NCBI GenBank assembly: GCA_004335635.1
Contig: QAXH01006189.1
Coordinates: 3,400-16,471 of the forward strand
From: Chloromonas sp. AAM2
Taxonomy: Eukaryota > Chlorophyta > Chlorophyceae > Chlamydomonadales > Chlamydomonadaceae
DNA: 13,072 bases
Reading direction: 5' to 3'
Part shown: positions 7,801 to 13,072 of the stretch, piece after piece
Position numbering within the stretch: the first letter of the stretch is position 1
Layout: each line of letters opens with the position of its first letter
Notes under the pieces: model-generated
Databases searched by the model: none
Seen by the model: the letters and a program-made list of their open reading frames with translations, nothing else
Told to the model about the DNA's origin: nothing
Made by a program: the position numbers and the translations under genes

Positions 7801-10800
7801 AACCAGGCCCTTGCCAGTGACGTTCAAGCAGCTGTTGTGAATGGCCATCCGTCACGCCGAGGCATCGATAATCATGGCTTGTCGTCTTCTTTATAATTCT
7901 TTTCTTTTCGAGCCAGACGCAGATTTACGCCTTTGTGGAAACCAGCACAATCATTCGTTTTCTTGCTCATGCCCAGGCGGAGCACATCTCGTGTCAGGGC
8001 AGTTTGAAATGCATTTGACCGTGATCACCAGAGCCAGAGATGGGAGACGGCCCTGGATCTACATACAACCAAATCTACACCCAGAGCGTGTCACACCCCC
8101 ACTGTACCGCAGAACGACATCAAGTCTACTGTGCCAACCAACTTAGGGCTGAATCCCGCCATGTTGTATTGCACTACCCAGAGCGTGCCTCGGGCCTTAC
8201 CTGCACTTGAATGACACACAGCAGCTCCCCCCCCACCTCCGCCACCTCCCGCAGACCCCCACCCCCGGTCCCCGTATGTCTCCGGTTAACCATGTGGCAC
8301 GCTGCAGACGTTCTCCTTCCAGAAACGGGCGCCACGGCTGCTGCAGCCGCCTGCAGCTGCTCCTGGTGCAGCTGCTGCTCTTGGTGCTGCAGCTGCTGCT
8401 GCTGGGCAGCTGCCTCCCCGCCGCCACTAGATGAGGGCATGGCGGATGACGACTTCATGGCGTAGACGTGCATGGTGTGCCATGTGGGGGTGGGGGTGAA
8501 GGGGTCCAGGCTGGACAGGCGCATGCGGGCCTTGCCTATCAACTGGTGGTCAGGGGCCTTGCCTACCAGGGCAGCCACCTGCATGCATCACATGAGTCAA
8601 TTCCATGCCTCCCTGGCAGAGCTGCCATGTGCCAGAGATCACCAAATGTCACCACGTGACTAGGCAAGTAACGAATTTACTATGCCAGCTTGCAACGCAA
8701 GCTACCTATTGGATGCCTTGGTTTCCTTGGACGAGCAAACTGTCAGGCACGCGCCCAGGGAGTGCTTGCTCTTTGCCTGGACACCTGTCTCCCGGCTGCT
8801 TGTTCGCTCATTCCCCGTTTTCTTTTATATCTTCTGTCCCCCACTCCCTCCTTGCACTGCTCATTTCACGATCCAACCCCTTCTCCATCTCACCGCCCCA
8901 CCAGCCCATATACCACACACAGATTACAGGACGGCATGGGCACCTGCCTGACCTACTCTGAGCACGAAACCCGACAAGCCCCGCTGTTTGCCCCCCGCTC
9001 ACCGTCGTCTGCACCTCTGCCACGGCCACCGTTAGGTGCACTGCGGGGTCGTACAGCGGCAGCCGCACCTCCCAGTTGAACGCGTTGGCCACCGGCCCCG
9101 CCACACTCGCGCCGACTGCGCTGGTCAGCAGGATGGGCGCAACCACGCCATTTGTGTCGCGCTCAACTGTGCGCGCCCAGTGGGGACCACACCTGAATGA
9201 TATACAGAGACACGGCACACTATCACGTGGCCTCCCTTACACAGTGCCAGGTAGGCAGCTGGATGTGAGCAAGAGATTGAAGCCAAGGCTCAAAATGGCC
9301 ATTACAAGACTTGCGACATCGGACTGGTTTGGGATCTGGAACACTGGTACATACCCGTCACTGCATGGAACTAAACCATGCCGGTCAGGGAACGTTCGGT
9401 TTGCATCTGTTCCTCAAGCTAATGTCGGTGTTCAGCAAGGCATCAAGGTGATGGCCATGTTCAGGTTTTGTGTAAGCATCACCCATGTGGTGTCAGCTCC
9501 TGGTAAACACGCTCTTTCCGTTTCCAGTTACTGAAGGCTGTTGAGGAAAACGTGCCTGAATGCCTTTCACATGTGTCACATGGGGCTCACCTGACAGCCG
9601 CATACACAGGGTTGGTGCTCGTGCTGCGCTGCTTGAGGGTGCTGATGCGCAGCCGCACCTCCCCGACAGGTGGCCGCTCAGTGGCCGACGCCCCAGGCGC
9701 CTCCCGCCCCACCACCCCATTATCCTGCGGGGCGAGATGAAACCGCCCCCGCATACCGTCCACACGGCTGACGTTTCCTATCGCCGTCGTGCTCCCGCCC
9801 GCACTGAGCTGTTCCGAATTCAATTGCCCTGTGGCGGAACCCCCACCAACCAGCACATGGGTGGCACTACTGCCCAGGATGTACCGCTCGTACAACTGGC
9901 TGCCAAGGCGTTTGATGTGACAGACCAGGGTTTCGCGCTTTGACTGCCCCTGCTGTTGTGTGGGCCAGGACGGGTCGGTGTGGGCGGGGTATGTGGTGTC
10001 GCTGCGGAGGGCTGCTTGGGGTACGGGACACGTCATGGTCATCCACATGCGGTTGACCAAGTTCTGGACTGTGGTGCTGCGGACACACAGCACAAGCAGG
10101 AAAGGTGTTGTTGTTGTTGTTGTTGTTGTTTACATGGCCTTCAGTCCGGGGAGGACTGCTCAGCAGGGGCAAGAGGGAAAGGAAAATAGTTGACCGATTG
10201 GTCACCACTGCACCCTAAGCAACAACCGTAAAGTCAACTTGAACAATTCCCTAGTACAGAAGCCTTTGTTAGGAAAATTGTGAGTGTACATATGCTTGTT
10301 AATGCCAGGCCCAAAGTACTCTCAGTGGCACACAAGACATGGACACAAATCAGCACCAGCATGTTAGTGCATGGCTCTCTGCAGTGTTCCATTGTTGTGG
10401 TTCTGACCCTAGGGTTTGAAACCTGTGTATGCGCATACATTGAATGATGCCCACCCAGCAACACTGATATGCAAAGGCAAGTTGTTGGGTATGCAAAGGC
10501 AAGTTCTTAGTTATACAAAGGCAGGTGTGCATAAGCTTCTTGATCACGGGCACAGCTTATCTTCAGGAGTGCACAAGGGCAGGGGCATGCATGGCAACGC
10601 ATAGCTTGGGGAGCGGCATATTAGCAGAGTCCCTAGGCATGTGCGTTGCGAATGGTTTGGGGCCACAGTAACACAATGAGACTAAACATGTTGTGACTGC
10701 CGATCAGCTGGCAAATGTCCGACCACTTCTCAGCGGTGCATAAACCATCGCCACCATGGCTTTCTTCAGTGGTCCAATGTTGTAAAATCAACAAGGGTTT

Positions 10801-11500
10801 GGGACTGTGCGGCTTTTGACCTGAGCTTATGCAGTCCTAGCATGTCACATGGTGTGGCAGACGGGCAATGCTTTTATGAAAACCACAGTCACTGTCTGTC
10901 CACCCACTTTGCATTGAGGATGGCCGCCACAATCGGGTCCGAGGCAACAAACGCGTCCAGGGACATCTCCAGAGTGTCATTGCGATTGCGCTCGCGCTGA
11001 AGCGCCAGGCCTGCGCTGGGCACGTGTCCTGCGTCGCCTATCCTGTCGGGGTGGTCGTGATGATGAGGTTGGTGGTTGGGGTGGTGGTTTTGGTGGTTGT
11101 AACCGCCAGCGGATTGCATGATGGAGCCGCCACCGCTGCTGGCCAGTAAGGAGCGGGTGGGACCAAGGCGATGGAGAGTGGACTGCAAAGAGACAAAGAC
11201 CAAGGCATGGCGCAGGGCAGCGGGACATAGGGTCGACACACACTGGACCAACTACACTTTGTTATGTATCAGGTACGTACAGAAGAGGGAACTATAATTT
11301 TTATATTTGAGGTACGTAAAGAAGAAGGAATGTACTCAAACCCATCTCGTTTATTCCCTTTCTCAGGGTAGGTCAGGGCTTCAGACAGGGCAGACATAAC
11401 CACCTACACACGCCATATGAGCATGCACCCATTCTTTCGCTCCCAGACAGACAGCGCAAACACACTGACACATACCCACCCTTCCGTTCACACTCACATG

Positions 11501-11545
<45 letters not shown>

Positions 11546-12834
11546 ACACACTCTCACCATTGACTCTGTTGCCTCTCTGTGTGCATGCCCGCCACTGGCC
11601 AACGGGTCCCCATGGTCCCACATGCACCGGCGCGCCTCGCCGCCCAGGCCCGCCTGCGGGGGCGCCAAGGACTCCCTGTGCGCGCGTCGCTGGGCGGGGG
11701 ACGGGGAGAGCTGCCGTGTAAGGTCGGATGACTTCTGAGGAACCTGCACGTGTGAGAGTGTGAGGGAGTGTGTGAGTGTGAGAGTGAGAGTAGTGTGAGA
11801 GGAACTGTGAGACGGAAAGTGTGTGAGAGAGTGCCATAGAAGCAGTTTTTCCTCATGGGCAACGTGTGGGGCGAAAGAGTTGCGAAACCTCATGTAACCA
11901 GAGACTGTCACCTAGGGCCCACCTTGTACAGCGCAGCCCTCCAGTCCGCATCGGCGGCTCGCACCAGCAGCTGCGCTGAGCCTGAAAACAACAGCACACA
12001 TCAGCAGGTTGAAAGACAGTACTTGCTGTGCCACCACCACTCTGGCGGCATTGAGTGGCTGGCTACATGGTACTGTATGAGCTCCTGTGCATGCATGCCT
12101 GGAGCAGCCTTCACTCAGTCCTGATATGCTCTACGGCATGATGCACACAGGAAGATCCGTAGTGTACGCACAGTGCGGCGCACGGAACCACATGGCTTGG
12201 TCCTGCACGCAGCCCAACAGTGCCGACCCACCAAACTCTTCGTCGTCAAACGGATGTATGATCCCGTCCGGCGCGCCGTCACTAGACATGACGCTGCCCG
12301 GTGCGTAGGGATCCATGAGAGCGGCCAGGGGCGTGTGCAGCCGCGCGGCCACACGACCCTTGCGCCTGGGGGGTGGCAGGAGGGGCAGAGCAAGGGGGCT
12401 GATAACCTTGCCAAAACGATATACAGATAGACTGTTACAAATACCTCGGGCCAGCCAGTTTTTGGGCGGCCAGGCATCCACTGACAGCGCCAGTAAACAG
12501 GCCCTCATCAGCCCCCCCACACCCTTGCCCCTAAGCCACGTTTCCCACCCAGCATGCCGGGAAAGAGCAATTGCAATTTAAGGGCGCCATGCACAAGACT
12601 GGGCTTGGTACAGAGAGCACCCGCCGCAAACCACTACCAGAACGTGCAGCCAGCACCGAGCAGTTCCACCCACTTGCTGCTGGGCGTGACGTACAACGCC
12701 AGGCTGAGCGCCATCTCCGGCATGGGCCGCAGGCACGTGAACACAAAGTGAGCATTGTTCAGCGGGGCGGCGGCCAGGTTGGCCAGGGGCAGCCACTTCA
12801 TGCGCGTCTGGAAGGTCTGGCCAGCTATGGTGGC
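4625..12834 (-). CDS. MCTP: Plant-type multiple C2 domain and transmembrane protein (MCTP/FTIP-QUIRKY family), 3' part; 5' end off right edge
   Basis: Fifteen exons join with consistent phases into 912 codons plus TGA at 4627-4625. Order: end of a C2 domain (residues 1-98), low-complexity linkers, a C2 starting near DAFVASDPIVAAILNA (about 253-271), a last C2 with PVYAAVR-CGPHWARTVERD and WEVRLPLYDPAVHLTVAVAE (about 425-500), then LIGKARMRLSSLD and GELLCVIQVQVRF. The PRT_C region follows (about 624-912) with KFALPRAQNNFTRAQ, FWFRRICSWSDP, one long hydrophobic hairpin (743-774) and the terminal ILSWQDRGASAVFLVV...INYFLRLP. The whole C-terminus follows plant MCTPs (family pattern LLSWRDPRAT...NFFRRLPA). 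Plant members tether ER to plasma membrane, with C2 domains contacting anionic lipids, and act at plasmodesmata. The role in an alga is unknown. Residue numbers count from the first residue of the 12834 exon. Several C2 calcium-ligand positions are not conserved. Confidence 0.88.
5099..5204 (-). CDS. MCTP-like gene, exon 14 in window (coiled linker)
   Basis: The acceptor is CACTCTGCAG and the donor is CAG/GTAGTG. It reads TTLERLRQQYERLQDIALLG and QNFFDDVASFLERLQ, an amphipathic helix matching R-M-R-Y-D-R-L-R-x-x-A-x-R-x-Q of the plant family, which precedes the last membrane segment. Confidence 0.88.
5511..5565 (-). CDS. MCTP-like gene, 55-nt exon 13 in window
   Basis: A micro-exon found from phase bookkeeping. 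Exon 12 ends with one base and exon 14 begins with one, so an exon with two-base overhangs at both ends was needed. The segment between acceptor GTTTCTTGACGCAG and donor AA/GTGAGG fits exactly and encodes AKRQELHEVEADVPTA, a helical acidic linker like that between the membrane segments of plant MCTPs. Confidence 0.82.
5996..6134 (-). CDS. MCTP-like gene, exon 12 in window (first membrane hairpin)
   Basis: The acceptor is TGCCCGCAG and the donor is CAG/GTAATA. Residues VAFCIFLLSFYPSTALKLFL then CLVAMVSYRHYL form a long hydrophobic stretch with a central Tyr-Pro. Plant MCTPs have the same Y-P-E-L/T break between the two halves of their re-entrant or hairpin membrane region. Confidence 0.88.
6559..6649 (-). 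CDS. MCTP-like gene, exon 11 in window (PRT_C)
   Basis: 91 nt; one leading base completes Thr712. The acceptor is CTGCCTGCAG and the donor is GAG/GTGAGG. It reads RAQTAIRALGRVRFWFRRIC and then SWSDPQKSGE, matching R-I-x-x-L-x-x-x-x-x-x-x-x-W-F-x-x-I-C-x-W-x-x-P of plant MCTPs, which leads into the first membrane segment. Confidence 0.88.
7164..7327 (-). CDS. MCTP-like gene, exon 10 in window (PRT_C)
   Basis: The acceptor is TGTCCTGCAG and the donor is a perfect AC/GTGAGT. It encodes MQKESTNLVTKWLAGVQPPI and KFALPRAQNNF, equivalent to plant MCTP L-A-x-x-E-P-P-L-R-x-E-V...S-x-R-R-S-K-A-N-F. Spacing between the motifs is close to the plant proteins. Confidence 0.88.
7653..7754 (-). CDS. MCTP-like gene, exon 9 in window (PRT_C start)
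   Basis: 34 codons, phase 0 to 0, with acceptor CACTCTTCAG and donor GAG/GTAAGA. It reads VRFPHMWMPRWKGALQVLDM, then YPALPEPFYYLE. The pattern R-F-x(5,8)-W...Y...P-x-L-P-x-x-x-Y corresponds to the start of the PRT_C region in plant MCTPs. Confidence 0.85.
8201..8578 (-). CDS. MCTP-like gene, exon 8 in window (C2 end with Gln-rich insertion)
   Basis: 126 codons, phase 0 to 0, with acceptor GCATGCAG and donor CAG/GTAAGG. It starts VAALVGKAPDHQLIGKARMR, matching D-Q-R-I-G-K-V-R-I-R-L-S-T-L of plant MCTPs. About 65 residues rich in Gln, Ala, Ser and Gly follow (for example QQQQLQHQEQQLHQEQL). It ends VGGELLCVIQVQ, matching M-G-E-L-x-L-A-x-R-F. Plant members have only a short loop there. Confidence 0.87.
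9003..9192 (-). CDS. MCTP-like gene, exon 7 in window (last C2)
   Basis: The acceptor is TATCATTCAG and the donor is ACG/GTGAGC. It reads CGPHWARTVERD, matching the plant MCTP pattern Y-G-H-K-W-V-R-T-R-T, then ANAFNWEVRLPLYDPAVHLT and VAVAEV, matching W-E-V-Y-D-P-x-x-x-L-T-V-x-V-F-D. The final Asp of that pattern is Glu here. An extra hydrophobic and Gly/Ala-rich stretch separates the two strands. Confidence 0.87.
9591..10076 (-). CDS. MCTP-like gene, exon 6 in window (C2 core, long insert, start of last C2)
   Basis: A 486-nt exon with acceptor TGTGTCCGCAG and donor AG/GTGAGC. It opens TTVQNLVNRMWMTMTCPV, the equivalent of the C2 N-P-x-W-N-E region, though the Pro/Asn/Glu are replaced. RLGSQLYERYILGSSATHVL, a Gly/Ser/Thr-rich insert and GRFHL (W-F-P-L equivalent) follow. 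It ends GEVRLRISTLKQRSTSTNPV, the first strand of the next C2. A retroelement tail lies just upstream of its acceptor. Confidence 0.8.
10106..10262 (-). mobile_element. Short retroelement-like copy 2, inverted, with (AAC)n tail
   Basis: This is the reverse-complement partner of the copy at 2677-2910. It starts at the same 5' boundary (CTTCTGT then CTAGGG) and ends in the same GGCCATGTAAAC plus seven to eight AAC units, without the AAAAAC expansion. One arm of the GGTGACC stem is mutated (GGTCAAC). It lies in the sense orientation of the MCTP-like gene, 29 bp upstream of the exon starting at 10076. Confidence 0.72.
10469..10534. repeat. 22-bp tandem repeat, about three units, starting ATGCAAAGGCAAGTT
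   Basis: Units are at 10469-10490, 10491-10512 and a diverged third at 10513-10534. It is intronic. Confidence 0.85.
10908..11182 (-). CDS. MCTP-like gene, exon 5 in window (His/Asn-rich linker, C2 start)
   Basis: The acceptor is CTCTTTGCAG and the donor is AA/GTGGGT. The exon starts STLHRLGPTRSLLASSGGG and passes a His/Asn-rich patch (NHQNHHPNHQPHHHDHPD). It ends in MSLDAFVASDPIVAAILNA, where SDPIV corresponds to the S/T-D-P-Y-V strand of a C2 domain and keeps that Asp. Confidence 0.8.
11271..11329. repeat. Imperfect 20-bp direct repeat, AGGTACGTAVAGAAGARGGA
   Basis: Copies are at 11271-11290 and 11310-11329 with two mismatches and 39-bp spacing. The spacer is AT-rich. Confidence 0.85.
11498..11541. 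repeat. (CA)n microsatellite with CG interruption
   Basis: CA dinucleotides are broken once by CGCGCG, and on the minus strand the tract lies directly after the donor of the 11558-11743 exon. Short CA tracts also occur near 12850-12863. Confidence 0.95.
11547..11762. repeat. 11-bp inverted repeat flanking the 186-nt exon
   Basis: CACACTCTCAC at 11547-11557 is the exact reverse complement of GTGAGAGTGTG at 11752-11762. The first arm contains the 5' splice site and the second lies 8 nt upstream of the exon's first base. Confidence 0.9.
11558..11743 (-). CDS. MCTP-like gene, 186-nt exon 4 in window (possible cassette exon)
   Basis: Exactly 62 codons, phase 0 to 0, encoding a Ser/Pro/Arg/His-rich linker (KSSDLTRQLSPSPAQRR and onward) with no domain motif. 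The acceptor is CACGTGCAG and the donor is ATG/GTGAGAG. It is flanked by complementary GT/CA-rich intron ends. Removing it keeps the reading frame. Confidence 0.68.
11923..11981 (-). CDS. MCTP-like gene, 59-nt exon 3 in window
   Basis: A small exon between acceptor TTGTTTTCAG and donor AAG/GTGGGC. It encodes SAQLLVRAADADWRAALYK, which resembles the G-x-L-x-L-A-V linker strand between plant MCTP C2 domains. Two leading bases complete a Gly codon from the previous exon. Confidence 0.7.
12232..12365 (-). CDS. MCTP-like gene, exon 2 in window
   Basis: The acceptor follows a CCACCCCCCAG tract. The 134-nt exon reads RKGRVAARLHTPLAALMDPY, then SVMSSDGAPDGIIHPFDDEE, and ends TTTG/GTGGGT. One base in and one base out match both neighbours. 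It is an acidic linker between C2 domains with no specific motif. Confidence 0.7.
12674..12834 (-). CDS. MCTP-like gene, first exon in window (C2 end)
   Basis: The acceptor is TTTCTTTCAG (AG at 12836-12835). It reads ATIAGQTFQTRMKWLPLANL and later RPMPEMALSLALYVTPSS, resembling the end of a C2 domain (the W-x-P-L strand after the loop) and the linker. Donor choice is ambiguous. AA/GTGGGT (exon end 12674) and TG/GTAGTG (exon end 12638) leave the same phase. The second would add 12 residues. The shorter form is chosen because GTGGGT donors recur in this gene. Confidence 0.75.
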
Positions 12835-13072
12835 CTGAAAGAAAAAGACGCACACACACACACAGTCATGCAAGCAGGAGTCGGTGATGCTTGGTTCAGA
12901 GCATGTCCACGGCTGACCAAAGTAAGCAGTCTTTTATGACATGCGGGGCTAGGGAGGCCTGTTATGGAAGCGACGTTGCACACACTCATCCCCTCCCCCC
13001 CAGCACACAGTGCACACAATGCCATTCAACGGCATGCGCACCCCACAGGCACACGTGCACAGTGATCCAGAG

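Larger units (their letters stand above)
7328..9590 (-). other. Introns between MCTP-like exons 6-10; one exon-like segment
   Basis: The introns are 7328-7652, 7755-8200, 8579-9002 and 9193-9590. Only 7472-7515 looks exon-like (see findings). The pyrimidine-rich stretch at 8800-8900 on the plus strand is unremarkable. No element or RNA gene is seen. Confidence 0.5.
10077..10907 (-). other. 831-bp intron of the MCTP-like gene
   Basis: This is the longest intron, between exons 5 and 6 in window. It carries the inverted element copy (10106-10262) close to its 3' end and a 22-bp tandem repeat (10469-10534). I see no further exon in the remainder, and the flanking phases (2 then 1) require none. 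Confidence 0.65.
11183..11557 (-). other. 375-bp intron of the MCTP-like gene with CA/TG tract
   Basis: It begins (minus strand) with the donor GTGAGAG running straight into a (TG)n tract. It also holds an imperfect 20-bp direct repeat near its 3' half. No coding-like sequence is seen. Confidence 0.6.

Noticed and set aside
11373..11911. Long minus-strand frames of 154-176 residues with Val/Cys and His/Thr/Ser runs
   Set aside because: Only the central 62 codons are exon. The rest is read-through of GT/CA repeat introns past good splice sites.

Overview
The window looks like nuclear DNA of a green alga, most likely a core chlorophyte. Dunaliella/Haematococcus/Volvox-type genomes fit, but I cannot name the species. 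The reasons are many short exons split by GT-AG introns of about 175-830 bp, GC-rich third codon positions inside exons against a near-balanced background, Gln/His/Ala/Gly-rich insertions inside conserved domains, abundant CA/GT, AT and AAC simple repeats, and a land-plant-type protein family. I see no bacterial operons, rRNA, tRNA or CRISPR.

Region 1 (about 1-2282, minus strand) is the 5' part of a gene for a C45-type Ntn-hydrolase, the family of isopenicillin N acyltransferase (acyl-CoA:6-aminopenicillanate acyltransferase). Four exons (2105-2282, 1853-1929, 1517-1645, 304-1143) join in phase into 408 codons. They start with a signal-peptide-like N-terminus and carry the family landmarks SHYDLG, YPWYWQELTGLAAG, LFALNLRNEL, GEGC and LLGHNED. 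The gene continues past the left edge through an intron that contains an (AT)n tract. Two large low-complexity insertions sit on either side of the presumed nucleophile Cys.

Region 2 (2283-4624) is mostly non-coding. It holds a short retroelement-like copy with an (AAAAAC)n/(AAC)n tail, coding-like plus-strand fragments at about 2912-3606 that I do not recognise and that may be a gene remnant, and the 3' flank of the next gene.

Region 3 (4625-12834, minus strand, continuing past the right edge) is the 3' part of a plant-type MCTP gene (multiple C2 and transmembrane protein, the FTIP1/QUIRKY family). Fifteen exons join with matching intron phases into 912 sense codons plus TGA. They cover the end of one C2 domain, two further divergent C2-like domains, the Pfam PRT_C (plant phosphoribosyltransferase C-terminal) region and a C-terminal hydrophobic anchor. 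A second, inverted copy of the Region 2 element lies in one of its introns, 29 bp from the 3' splice site.

The two genes are on the same strand and show no evident functional link. Family assignments rest on motif recall and exon-phase logic. No search was run.
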